The notes under the pieces are model-generated. The model did no database searches, was not told where the DNA came from, and was given only the letters and a program-made list of their open reading frames with translations. A DNA stretch of 64,000 nucleotides from NCBI RefSeq assembly GCF_023065955.2, contig NW_026622886.1:11294001-11358000 (forward strand), given 5' to 3'. Shown one piece after another: positions 45,801 to 55,964 of this stretch; position 1 is the first letter of the stretch, and the number at the start of each line of letters is the position of its first letter. The translations under genes and the position numbers were made by a program. The DNA is from Ursus arctos (Eukaryota > Chordata > Mammalia > Carnivora > Ursidae).

Positions 45801-46214
45801 CACACACACACACACAAAACCTTACACATTAATCCCTTCTTTCAAGGGCTTAATCCAACTGCAAATCCAAAACACACTTTAAAAAAAAAGACAAATTTAA
45901 AAGCTTCAAATACTAAGAAAACATTAATACAAAGAGGTGAACATTCAAGTGTGAAGATTCAAACATGACCAAAGACATTTACTTAAATTATCTGGCTAAT
46001 GTGGGCTAAGAGCAAGTTTTCCCTTGAATTATCTAGCAAGTTATGCAAGTTCTGACTGCAGATTCCTAGCATGTCAGTCAGGATGACCCTGGTTTCTACA
46101 CCACAAGATTTCAATTTCCTCTTATTACATCCTCCACCCAAACCGCAACCCCGCTGCTGACAACAGGCCTCTCCCCAGGAAAAGGTGGGTTCACTCTGGC
46201 TCAAACACCTCACT

Positions 46215-46330
46215 CCTTTGTTGTCAGACCTTGGTTCAAACAGAATCACCCGGAGCACCAAACATGGCAATTCCTGGCCCAAAACCCTGAGACTTGATTT
46301 AGTAAGTCTGGGATGGAGACCAGGAAAACA
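46215..46330 (+). mobile_element. MER5-type fragment
   Basis: Central MER5A phrases: CAGAATCACCCGGAGCACC and GATTTAGTAAGTCTGGGATGG. Confidence 0.6.
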
Positions 46331-46439
46331 AACGTTTAACTTACACATACCCACCCTTTATGTAATTAATTCTCTTACCGGTGGTCTTAGGATACACATT
46401 GACAAACACTGTTTCCTTGCCTCACTGGAGAAGCTGGCT

Positions 46440-47030
46440 GTAGAGAGCAAGATGGAGTCACTCATGTCAAGCAGGGGCCTGTGTCAAGCGATGATGCAAG
46501 CACTTAAGGGTCCTGCAGCTACCAGATATCGCTGAGACCAGCAGCAGCTGACACCCCAGAACTGACAACAAGCAGAAGCAGAGGAGGCCTGCAGGGGCCC
46601 AAGACTGATTAAATCTCTCTAAAAAGGGAGGATTTCTGCAGCAAACTGCGAGACTCCTCAGACATGACCCCTCTATGTCTGACCACTTTGAAAAGGCAGC
46701 TGCCGCCAAAGACTCTGCCTGATTGATGTCTGGACAGAGCTGAGATCCGTCACTGCTTGAACATCATAAGGAGTAAGTGTGGAGAGCTGACCCGGACCGG
46801 ACGGAGGGCTTATCTCTACGGTGTGCCCACAGGCTGACTTCACGCTTGGTTCGTTAACTTCTACCCATTGTGTTATCTTGTTTATTGTGTGCTATGTAAG
46901 AAGCCAAGTTAATCATATCGTGACATGTCATTGAGTTTGGAATCCTGAACCTGCTTTATAATTATGTTAACCCTGCTTTATGACTGAATAAAACTGACTT
47001 TGTGGAAAGACACAACTCGTGTGTGTGCCT
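46440..47030 (+). mobile_element. Candidate solo LTR
   Basis: Has an LTR-like order: a GC-moderate first part, then GTGCTATGTAAGAAGCC (TATA-like), then GACTGAATAAAACTGACTTTG (polyadenylation signal) and a short T/G-rich end. I could not find a duplication or exact ends and cannot name a family. Could also be a terminal exon of an unknown transcript. Confidence 0.35.
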
Positions 47031-47299
47031 TCATAGTGTGCTTGTGACACTGGTCAATGTTAGTAACATTGGCTTTTGGAAAATTTCTCACTTACAAAAA
47101 GTTGTCCTTTGCCATATGGACCATATGGATACATTTACTGAGTCCCAACCATCTGCAAGGCAGTGTGTCAAGGGCTGTGACAGATCAAATAATGAACAAA
47201 ACGCATTCCTAACTCTCACAAATTCAGCAGGAAAGATAAATGTTTACAAGTTAATTAAACTAGAATGGAATATGTGTCATGGCAGGAATACAAATTAAA

Positions 47300-47500
47300 C
47301 TCTAAGCACTGAGAAGCTGACTCCCTCTACCATTCTCTGCCAGCATCTTGTACCCATCCATCTTTATGATTACACATGATGACACAGCATTTTCCATGCC
47401 CTTCCTCTCCACGAGACTGTATGTTCAAGGGCTGAGATCATGCCTTGTTCACTCCTGAGTTGTTACTGCCTGATAAATAATAAATGCTGGGTTGAAGAGT
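47300..47500 (+). mobile_element. LINE-2 3' end
   Basis: CCACGAGACTGTATGTTCAAGGGCTGAGATCATG ... AATAAATGCTGGGTTGAA. Confidence 0.6.
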
Positions 47501-47699
47501 CATTTAATCAAGACGTCCTTCATCATTACAACTTGGCCCAGATTGTGAGAGACTTCACATTAGATTCTGGCTGCTCATTTAGGAAGTCAGTTCCTTGAAA
47601 CTTAGCCATGTAATTTCACATTTGGAGGGAACTTACAGAACATGTGGTCCAGTATGTCACTAAATTTGGTGTGCAGATCATGGGTGGTACTCAAGATAG

Positions 47700-48055
47700 C
47701 TTCTAGAATGTTTATAGAGGATATATGAAAAAAATTTAAATTTCAATAGGAGGCATATCTATGTGTGCATAGAAAATATCTATAACAGAACAGTGATTTT
47801 CATAGATTAATGCTTAAAACAGTGCTAAATTTATTTTAAAAAGTAAATGTAGAACAGGTGAAACTTTTATGCTATTAGAAATCCTAGTGGTTGCCTTGGT
47901 ATGAGAGTAAGAGGCATGAAGGGGGCTTCTGCGGTACAGGAAATGTTTCTTTAGCTGGGTGCTGGCTGCACAGGGACGGTCAGATTTAAACTGTATTATG
48001 ACAATAGCTCTTTTCTCTATGTACAGTATACTTCAATCCAAAAGTATTTTTTTAA
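47700..48055 (+). mobile_element. LINE-1 3' end, old
   Basis: GTGGTTGCCTTGGTATGAGAG, GTGCTGGCTGCACAGG, CAGTATACTTCAATCCAAAAGTATT. Confidence 0.65.
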
Positions 48056-48549
48056 GTGGGTGTAAATAGTAAATAAATGATAGTATTCGGATACTGGAAA
48101 AATCCTGAAGGTGGAAAAGGAAAGGTAAATTTGGGATACAGGGACTCAAATTCCATTGTGTAGATGAGAAGAAACTCAAGTGAGGGCCACACATCAGCCG
48201 CTAGACCTTGCGCAGGGGCTGTCCCCACCCAACCGTCTCTCCCATTCTCCCTTTCCCCCACCTCATGTCAGTTTCAGCAGGATATGCACCCTCACTGTCT
48301 CCACGATGGTTTTATCAGCTGCTCCCTGCTCAGACGCCCCTGCCAAATCCAACTCTTCCAAGGGAGCGGCCTTCCCCACTTGGCTGTTTTTACCGTTCCT
48401 TTAAGCCCTTCGCCATATGCTGCCTTGTGACTAAATTGTAAGCCACGGAAAGACACAGATCCTACAGCACTTAACAATTCCACCTATTGGGCAAGTTACC
48501 TTTCCGGGTCTCACTTTTAACACCTGTAAATCCGGGGGGTGAGGGGGCA

Positions 48550-48775
48550 GTACAAAGACTATGATCTGGGTTTGGAGTCAACAACTGCCTGTATCCCAGC
48601 TCTACCACTTACTACTGTGGAACTTTGGGCACGTTTCATCGTCATTTTGTGCCTTAGCTGCTTCAGCTGTAAAATCAGGGTTATGATATACCTATCTTTT
48701 AGTGTCGTTGGGAAAGTGAAACAAGATTATCCGTGTGGAGTGCTTAAAACAGTGCTTAGTAACTGTTAGCCATTA
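48550..48775 (+). repeat. MIR
   Basis: TGGGTTTGGAGTCAACAAC, CCAGCTCTACCACTTACTAC, CTTCAGCTGTAAAATCAGGG. Confidence 0.75.
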
Positions 48776-49472
48776 TTACCATTATCTGCAAAGCGGAGAA
48801 ATACAAGCGCCTTTCCCCTGACGAAGTCACTGAAAGGATAGAGTGGGCTGGCGCTGTCAGGTATGTGCCTAAGACTCAAAGGGGAGAAGACGGGGGAGGA
48901 CAGTAAGATCTGATGAGTCTCGAAGGCGGAGGGGTGTGTGGGCAAGGGGGGTACGCGGGCCCCACCCAAGACCTTCCAAGTCAGAATCTCCGGTTACAAT
49001 GGCCCAAGTTTTTCTTGGCGCTTAAGCTCCTTTGATTTGGGTTTCTGTCCCCCTGCCCCCGGGGTCCTGGCTCCTCGAGAGGTGACGGTGAATTCCCCTT
49101 TGAAACACGGTGCTTGGAACAAGGGAGCATCAACAGCCCGCGACCAAATGCAGCCCAGTAACCGCCGGCGGTCTCGCTCGCTCGTGAGCCGTCTTCGGGC
49201 AGGTCTCGCAGCCGGCACGCTTCTCCTTCCGCCTCCTGTCTCCCGGAAAGCTACCGGCCGGGCGGCCCCTTCTGGGGGCAAACTTGGGGAGGCCGCTCCG
49301 CGCCAGCGGCGGGTACCCCGGGCGCCTCTCGACTCCCCGGCGTGGCGCGCGTCGGTCGAGACCCGGGGCTCCGGGGCGGCGCGGGCTGTCTGGAGGGCGC
49401 TTCCCGGTCACCGCACGCCCCAGGCCCGTCCGGCCCCGCACTACGGGGCCGCGCCTTCGCACTCACTCGTAC

Positions 49473-49563
49473 CTGGCGACTGGCTGCCCGGGCCGCTGCG
49501 GCCGTTGGCTTCCGGTTGCGGGCAATCGGACGCCTTCACCTTCTTGCTCTTCGCACAGCCCAT
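49473..49563 (-). CDS. TXNRD1: TXNRD1 Grx-form exon 1 (start codon, MGC N-terminus)
   Basis: ATG is the complement of 49561-49563. The exon encodes 30 residues starting MGCAKSKKVKASD and ends one base into the next codon (CCA G), with donor GT at 49472-49471. Human v3 begins MGCA and also has 30 residues before the same split Ala codon, which is why I chose this donor. Gly2-Cys3 followed by lysines is the classic pattern for N-myristoylation plus palmitoylation, and human v3 is known to associate with membranes; the lipidation here is inference. The rest of the exon is a low-complexity Pro/Ser/Gly linker. A second in-phase donor lies 6 nt downstream (GT at 49466-49465). The exon sits in a CpG island with GC boxes just upstream. 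A longer open frame upstream to 49728 shares this reading frame, but the MGC start fits the family. Confidence 0.88.
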
Positions 49564-49656
49564 GGCGCGCAGGGCTCTGTGGGAATTCCCGGCTGAGGAC
49601 AGCCGCAGCCGAGCGGGGGCCGCGCGCCCCCTGCCGGCGGTGAGCGGAACGGCGGC

Positions 49657-49688
49657 GGGCGGGGCGAGGCGGCGGAGGGCGGGGCGGC
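49657..49688 (-). promoter_or_regulatory. GC-box cluster (Sp-type sites)
   Basis: Two GGGCGGGGCG-type boxes about 20 bp apart, 95-125 bp upstream of the exon 1 start codon; typical of TATA-less CpG-island promoters. Confidence 0.5.
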
Positions 49689-50023
49689 GGGCGGCCACAC
49701 CCTGATGCCCAAGCCTCCTCTCTTGCAAGCAGGTGGATTTTTTTTCACATTAAAATACGCTCACTAAAGATAAGTAGGAAAATGTAAAGTGGAAAGAAGT
49801 GGGGGAAAGGCATTATCCAAAATCTTATCTTTCAAGTTACTGGTACCGAATTTACTATTTCTTTCCAGTTTTTTTACCCTCAATAAATAGTTTTGCACCT
49901 AGGTTTTCACTTAATACTAGCATTTTCTATGCATAGTCCTGTAAGCCCCCCAGATAACTTCCTGGCTTCCACTCTCATCTCAGCTTTTGCCAGTGGATTA
50001 GACTGACAACGACCATTTCATTT

Positions 50024-50227
50024 TGAAGATTGTATTTATTGAGAGAGAGGGAGAGAGAGAGAGTGCCTATGAGAGTGGGATGAGGGGCAGAGGGAGAGGG
50101 AGAGACAGAATCTCAAGCAGACTCGCTGAGCACCTAGCCCACCCCTGGCTCGATCTCGACCCTAAGATCATGACCAGAAGGGAAGTCAAGAGTCCATCAC
50201 TCAACGACTGAGCCACCCAGGTGCCCC
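50024..50227 (-). mobile_element. can-SINE, diverged
   Basis: Reverse; flanks GACCATTTCATTTT / GATCATTTTATTTT. Confidence 0.92.
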
Positions 50228-50529
50228 TGATCATTTTATTTTAGACAGAAGCCCGCTCACACCATCCTCACCTCACCTGCACCACTTACCATACTCTTCG
50301 CTTTTATATAGCTCTGAGAGCCTTCCAACTACTCTCTGGTCTCTCTCTCCTGCTCTCACTTCCTTCCTCCCACCAGAATAGCATCTTGGCATTTTGTTTT
50401 TCTTTTGTGCATCCCAAAAGCTTAGAACAGTGCCTGGGACACTGTAGGAATTGAATATTGAGGGGAAGAAGGAAGGAAACATTATCTTTAATAACTATCA
50501 ATATAAAAGTCCTCCCAGTAGAGCTACTG

Positions 50530-50790
50530 TACTAGGCTTACCTAGTCCTCTATTGATAGACATTTAATTTGTTTCTTTTTTAAAAATATTATGAATAAGA
50601 CTACAGGGAACATCTTTATGTGTAGAGTTTTAAGGCTCTCCCTTACACATTTCCATATTGCTTTCCAGAATGGTGGTCCCCATTTGTACTCCCAGTAGGA
50701 AGGAATGAACGTTCCATGGTACCCAAGAGTGATTTTTAACACCAAAGCCACATTGTGCCACATCAGGTGGGGGTCACTGTTCTCAATGTA
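50530..50790 (-). mobile_element. LINE-1 fragment, old
   Basis: Reverse L1M-like: GAATAAGACTACAGGGAACATC, TTTCCAGAATGGTGGTCCCC. Confidence 0.6.
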
Positions 50791-50839
50791 GTGCTTGGTT
50801 TTTCCTTCTTTCAATGAATTAACATATGTTAAGCATCCG

Positions 50840-51043
50840 GGGCGCCTGGGTGGCACAGCGGTTAAGCGTCTGCCTTCGGCTCAGGGCGTGATCCCAGCGT
50901 TATGGGATTGAGCCCCACATCAGGCTCCTCCACTATGAGCCTGCTTCTTCCTCTCCCACTCCCCCTGCTTGTGTTCCCTCTCTCGCTGGCTGTCTCTATC
51001 TCTGTCGAATAAATAAATAAAATCTTTAAAAAAAAAAACAAAA
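50840..51043 (+). mobile_element. can-SINE, young GTCGAATA subtype
   Basis: Complete, the youngest-looking copy. Perfect 19-bp duplication AACATATGTTAAGCATCCG at 50821-50839 and 51044-51062. Confidence 0.98.
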
Positions 51044-51064
51044 AACATATGTTAAGCATCCGAC

Positions 51065-51765
51065 CCATATCCGGCTTTGTTCTAGGGTTACAGGGCGTCT
51101 AAAACAAGTTTCCTGCTCTTGAAGAACTTCCATCCCAGCTGAGATTTAGTGACCTTGTCTGGTCACCAGATGTGTGGCCGCGGTGCAGGCCCTCTGTTTT
51201 CATCTGAATTTGTGGGCAAGCTTATTTCCTGCTTTTCTTGGGAGCAACCCAGAATCAAAATGCTCTTGGAAAAGGGTATTTATTTGCTTACATACAGAAA
51301 GTGAAGGCTGAACCCAAACCTTTTAAAAACAGACACTGCACAAAGCCAAAGTGATGCTAAACAATCTCACCCAGGTGTTTGCAATCTGTTGGGATGGGAA
51401 GTGCTATAACGAAGCCAGGAACTTTTAAAGGCAAAGAAAAGTTCCCTCCCTCTGTAAGCTAGGTCCGTAATTCCTTTGTTCAGCTGGAATGATTATTTCG
51501 GGAATTTTTTTTTCTAAACATGCTGTTCAACTTATAGCTAAAATTACTACGTATTTTGTCGGCAAAATCCCAATTGTAGCTGTCTTTTCTTTTTCCCTAT
51601 CTAAAGCACACATTAAACTAAGATGATGGTTTTCCTGTTTTTCTGTGTTTTTTTTTTTTAATACCTAGGCAAGAGTAGCTGAGAGGCATGTGCTTGTCTG
51701 AGTCATCTTACCACATACGAACAATTTGTTGGACCTTGAAGATGAGCTGGGCACCCTGCTTACTG
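51065..51765. other. Flanking sequence, no feature recognised
   Basis: Upstream of TXNRD1; no exon or named repeat. Confidence 0.4.
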
Positions 51766-51769
51766 CTTT

Positions 51770-51945
51770 GCTCACATCATCTTGTGTTATCTACACAAGA
51801 ACTCTATGTGGTAAGGATGATAATTATTCCTGTTTTACAGTAAGAATCCCGAGGCTGGTGAGTTAACTGCCCAGATTCCCAGAGCCTGATATACGAATCC
51901 AAGTCTCCTTACTCCAAGGCCTCTTTGCTCTTAACCACTACCTTA
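51770..51945 (-). repeat. MIR
   Basis: Reverse: ATCTACACAAGAACTCTATGTGG, CTGTTTTACAGTAAGAATCCCGAGGC, CCTCTTTGCTCTTAACCACTACC. Confidence 0.75.
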
Positions 51946-52009
51946 TAGAATCATTGTGATATTGCAATCCACTAATTATATATGATCTGTTTAAAGCACA
52001 TCGAAAGAG

Positions 52010-52590
52010 AGGGCATCTCTCTTTCACCCAATAATAGTCAACGTTCAGTCCTCGGCTTACTTGACCTGCCCATCCCACGTGACCCCCGTTTGTCATTCCC
52101 TCCTCCTTGGAACAGTTGGCTTCTAGGATACCACACTCTCCCATTTCCTCCTAGCTTGCTGGCTGCCGCTTCTGGGTCTCCTTTGCTTGTTCCTTCCCAA
52201 TCTCTCTGGCACTTGGTATTTAAGTGCCCCAGGGCTCAGTCCTTAAACTATCTCTGTTCTTCTCCCCCATTCTTAATCTGCATTTGCTCCTCAGTGACTT
52301 CATCCAGTGTCAAACTTTCCAGGCCATCTGCCAAATTTACATCTCCTGCCCTATCATCTGCACCTGAGTGTCTAATAAAACTCTCAAACCTAGTGTCCAA
52401 ATAGATGGTCCCCTCCCCAAACCTGTATGTCCTGTAGTCTTCCCCAGCTCAGAAAAAGGCAACTCTGTTCTTCCAGGGGCTCGGATCGAACACCTACCTG
52501 GGTGTTATCCTTGACCCCTTTCTCACACATGCCACATTCAGTTTGCCAAAAAATCCTGTCCATTCTACCTTCAAGTGATATCTCAAAATA
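52010..52590 (+). mobile_element. LINE-2, ORF end region
   Basis: L2 phrases: AGTGACTTCATCCAGTGTC, GCCAAATTTACATCTCCTGCCC, CTACCTGGGTGTTATCCTTGACC. Inactive. Confidence 0.75.
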
Positions 52591-52749
52591 AACAAACAAA
52601 CAAAACCCCCCAAAACACAAAAACAAAAATATCCCTCTAACTACCAGTTTATAGGAAACAGAGGACAAAGGAACAAGTTGAACAATCCATAGAGATGTAA
52701 TCAGCATATCCACAATGTACCGATTTCATCAACGAATAATGACAAGAGA

Positions 52750-53050
52750 AGAAAAAGAAGTGGGAACTTGTCATTTCAGAGAGACTTAGGGTATATGAGG
52801 TATCTAAGAGGAATCGAATTCATAGAGACAGAAAGTAGAGTGGTGGTTACCAAGGGCCGGGGGAGGGGAGTTTGTGTTTCATGGAGACAGATTTCCAGTT
52901 TGGGAAGATGATAAAGTTCTGGAGACAGACAGTGGTGGTGGCTGCCTCACAACGTGAATGTACTTAATGCCACCGAACTGTATACTTTAAAATGCTCCAA
53001 AGGGTAAATTTCTCATGTTATGTATATTTTAGTAGGAGGCAGTGTGTGCA
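52750..53050 (+). mobile_element. LINE-1 3' end
   Basis: GACAGAAAGTAGAGTGGTGGTTACCAAGGG ... CACCGAACTGTATACTTTAAAATG. Confidence 0.8.
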
Positions 53051-53259
53051 CTTTGGATCCCAATTTGAACAAATCAATTGTAAAAACATTTATGGGTATA
53101 AAATACAGACTAGGTATTTATTTTATGGTCAGTGTTTTCATTGTGATTCCTTTATTGTGGCAATTTCTTAAAAAGTTCTTATCTTTTAGAGATATACTTT
53201 GAAATATTTACAACTAAAATTATATATATCTGGGGTTTTCTTTAAAATAATCCTGTGTA

Positions 53260-53477
53260 GGGGGTGCCTGGGTGGCTCAGTCGGTTTAGCCTCTGACTTT
53301 TGACTTCGGCTCAGGTCATGATCTCAGGGTCTTGAGATCATTCCCTGAGTCACGCTCCACGATCAGCGTGGAGTGTGCTGGAGATTCTCTCTCTCTTCCT
53401 CTCCTCTGCCCCTCCCCCTGCTCGAGTGTGCACTCTAAACAAATAAAATATTTTTTTAAATTAAAAATCAGTAAAAT
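53260..53477 (+). mobile_element. can-SINE, older subtype
   Basis: Complete. Flanks AAAATAATCCTGTGTAG / AAATAATCCAGTGTGTT. Confidence 0.92.
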
Positions 53478-53496
53478 GAAATAATCCAGTGTGTTG

Positions 53497-53630
53497 GGTA
53501 GAAATTTAGATAAAATAACACTGTTTGGGTGTGGATTGTTGAAGCTGGTTGATGGGAATGTGGGAATTCCCTCCACATTACCTCTAATTTCTATGTTTGA
53601 AATTTTCCATAATAAAAAGTTTTTAAAAGA
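53497..53630 (+). mobile_element. LINE-1 3' terminus
   Basis: GGTTGATGGGAATGTGGG ... ATGTTTGAAATTTTCCATAATAAAAAG. Confidence 0.7.
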
Positions 53631-53664
53631 TTTTTTTAAAGATATTTTTAAAAATCCAAAAAAT

Positions 53665-54625
53665 GAGTACCTCTCACCTGGATAATCACAACAGCCTCCT
53701 AATGGTCTCCCTGCTTCCGCCCTGCCCCCACCCCCTCTTCCTGCCATTGCAGCAGGTCAACGAGAAGCATCCTGTTCAAATCATGTCATGCCTCTGCTTA
53801 GAAACTGCCATGGCTCCCAATCTGCTCAGAGTGAAACCAGTGGCCCAAAAACTCCGGTGTGAGGCATCCTCAGCTCGTATCTCTCTGACCTCCCTTCCTG
53901 CTTTTCTCCTCTTTGCTCACGCCCTCGGCCACCCTGGTTTTCTTCTTCTGCTGAAGCACACCAAGCACACTCCCATCTGAAGCCTTTGCAGTGGCTGTTC
54001 CTTCTGCTGGAACCACAATCCCCTCACGTACCCATGCAGCTCTCTCCCCTGCCTTCCCCAGATCTTCACTCAAAATGCACCTTCTCAATGAAGGTTTCCC
54101 TGGCCACTCTTCCTTTCTCTTTCACCCCTTGCTCTGCTGCTGACCCCAACACCTCCTTTCCCTCTTCCAGGCTTCAATTTTCTCCTTAGAAATTATCACC
54201 ATATAAGGTGCCTGGGCAGCTCAGTCATTTTCGGCTCAGTTCATGATCTCAGAGTTGTGAGATTGAGCCCCATGTTGGGCTCCACGTGGAGTGTGGAGCT
54301 GCTTAAGATTCTCTCCCTTCCTTTCCTTCTGCGCCTCCCTGCTCATGCTCTCTCTCTCTAATGAAAAAAAAAAAAGAAATTATCACCATTTATTAATATA
54401 ACAGGAAATGATGATGATAATAATAATATGACAACATAAGGTAACTTATATAATGTTCATATAGTACAGTCTATGCATTTTACTTAATCATCTTGTTTAT
54501 TGTCTGCCTCCCTCAAAAGAATGTAAACTCTAGGGGAGGAATTTCTGTCTGTTTTGCTGGGTACCCAGAGCAGCATCTGGCACTGCAAGGCAATCACTAA
54601 ATATTTGTTGAAAGAAAGAAGGAAC
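53665..54625 (+). mobile_element. LINE-2 3' end, split by a can-SINE
   Basis: Long L2: TGCCTCTGCTTAGAAACTGCCATGGCTCCC, AGATCTTCACTCAAAATGCACC; after the SINE, TGTAAACTCTAGGGGAGGAATTTCTGTC ... AATATTTGTTGAAAGAA. Open frames here are L2 relics. Confidence 0.85.
54205..54375 (+). mobile_element. can-SINE, shortened head
   Basis: Head GGTGCCTGGGCAGCTCAGTC followed directly by TTTTCGGCTCAG, so about 18 bases are missing. Flanks AAATTATCACCAT on both sides. Confidence 0.93.
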
Positions 54626-54989
54626 ATCAACGTGATCACAGATTGGTGATCTTGGGGCAGTGTGCATTCATTCCTACAGAAAATACTTAGGGAGCCCCTG
54701 CCATGTGCAAGGCATCATTTACGTACCACAGGATAATACTTTACGGATGCCCACGCCCCACTGCGACCATGTTTGTAATTTTCAGTACGGGATGATTGAT
54801 GTCAGAGCTGCTGTCCAAGTCAGAACATCTCATTTACTTTAAAGCATCAGTCCACCTCAGAGGGCCACTCCATAAATGGAGTTTATGAACAAAGTCTTAA
54901 AGTCCCAACATTTAGGGTTCCACAATTATTTGATTCATTTAATCTCTAGGTGTTGGCAATGCAGGTGCAGTACATTCGGAAGAGGAATT

Positions 54990-55260
54990 CCTTTTCCATT
55001 TAACTCTGTGTGCCTTGCCTGGATTGTCCTCCTCCTGCTCATTCCTGGTCCCACGCATGGCCAGAGGTCACCACCAGGTTCTACTCCCTCTACCTGCTAA
55101 ATCTCTGAATCCATCTGCTGCTCCCAGCCCCACATCTGGTGCCTCAGTCGCCCACCCCCACTCCCACCCCCACCATTTTCCCTACACCCTGGTGAACGTG
55201 TGGAGGGCAGGTCTTTGTCTAATTCACCTCTGTGTCCCCAGCACATGGCTCAGTGTCTAA
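54990..55260 (+). mobile_element. LINE-2 3' end
   Basis: GTGTGCCTTGCCTGGATTGTC ... GAGGGCAGGTCTTTGTCTAATTCACCTCTGTGTCCCCAGC. Confidence 0.65.
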
Positions 55261-55769
55261 GAGAATTAACATGAAAATAATATAACACCATCAATTATGC
55301 ATTGAAGACCATGACATCAATCATCAATTATACATTGAAAAACATTCTAGTTTTCTGAGTTTTCCAGTTGTTTGGATTTGTCATGAAATTTACATTTTAA
55401 AGCAATTTTCCTGCATTTAATTTCTCTACTCTTAGAACTTTGTGCTTGAGTCACACGCAAACTCCATGGTCCATATTAAAGGTGATTATACAGTGGGTCA
55501 CCCATTCATAGGACTGTGTTCACCCAAGAAAATTAACTAAGTGTGCCAGGCAAGATAAAAGCCAGGAGAAATGAAAACATGCACCGGTTTTGCTATGGAT
55601 GGAAACATGCGCTCAAAGACTACCCGGGGCGGGCTCTGGGAGATACTGCTGCCAACCGCTCCTCCCCACGCATTCCAGTCAGAATTGCTCCTTGCCTTAA
55701 AAAGTTCCCTCGGTACCCGTCCTGGGGATTGAAGTCCCGGTGAGGAGAGCGGAGAACCCGGCTTTGTTA

Positions 55770-55960
55770 TGGGACACACCCACATTCAAACCCTGCTCTG
55801 TCATTCTTAGCTGTGTGATTTTGACCAAGCTACTGAAATTCTCTGAGCTCCCACCCTCTCTCTAAAATGAGAACGATTATAGTATCTACCTGGCATAATA
55901 GCTATGAAGATTAAATAAGATGCAAGTGAACACTCAGTGTGATCAGCGGCACACAGCAGA
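55770..55960 (+). repeat. MIR
   Basis: ACCCTGCTCTGTCATTCTTAGCTG, TGATTTTGACCAAGCTACTG, GAAGATTAAATAAGATG. Confidence 0.75.
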
Positions 55961-55964
55961 CAGG

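Larger units (their letters stand above)
1..49563 (-). other. TXNRD1: TXNRD1 gene, 5' part (Grx-domain exons 1-4 and their introns)
   Basis: Minus-strand gene running from exon 1 (49563) past position 1. Four exons join in phase: 1 nt / 0 / 1 nt / 0 carried over the junctions. Intron spans are 26807-49472, 21496-26633 and 1424-21434; the intron after exon 4 continues out of the window. The joined product is 145 residues of a glutaredoxin domain that aligns along its length with the N-terminus of the human TXNRD1 long form as I remember it (about 138 residues), followed in that protein by the FAD/NADPH reductase body. TXNRD1 uses NADPH to reduce thioredoxin in the cytosol and ends in a selenocysteine; those parts are not in this window. 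The match spans four separate exons with correct borders, so the assignment is strong. The 5' UTR limit upstream of 49563 is not determined. Confidence 0.93.
48930..49740 (-). promoter_or_regulatory. CpG island C, candidate promoter of the Grx-form transcript
   Basis: CpG-rich block spanning exon 1 and about 550 bases of the intron behind it. Upstream of the ATG on the minus strand are clustered GC boxes (complements of GGGCGGGGCG at 49657-49666 and GGGCGGGGCGG near 49678-49688). The transcription start probably lies between 49570 and 49700. No TATA box is seen. Confidence 0.6.

Noticed and set aside
1..49473. EID3, a retrogene known inside a TXNRD1 intron in human
   Set aside because: No single-exon frame of about 330 codons is present; by gene order it should lie beyond position 1.
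48938..49705. 255-codon plus-strand open frame, the longest in the window
   Set aside because: Lies in the CpG island antisense to TXNRD1 exon 1; composition is Ala/Arg/Pro/Gly-rich as expected of GC-rich noncoding DNA, with no domain. Overlapping open frames in all other frames there show the same effect.
53316..54189. Several plus and minus frames of 60-143 codons
   Set aside because: Derived from can-SINE, LINE-1 and LINE-2 sequence.
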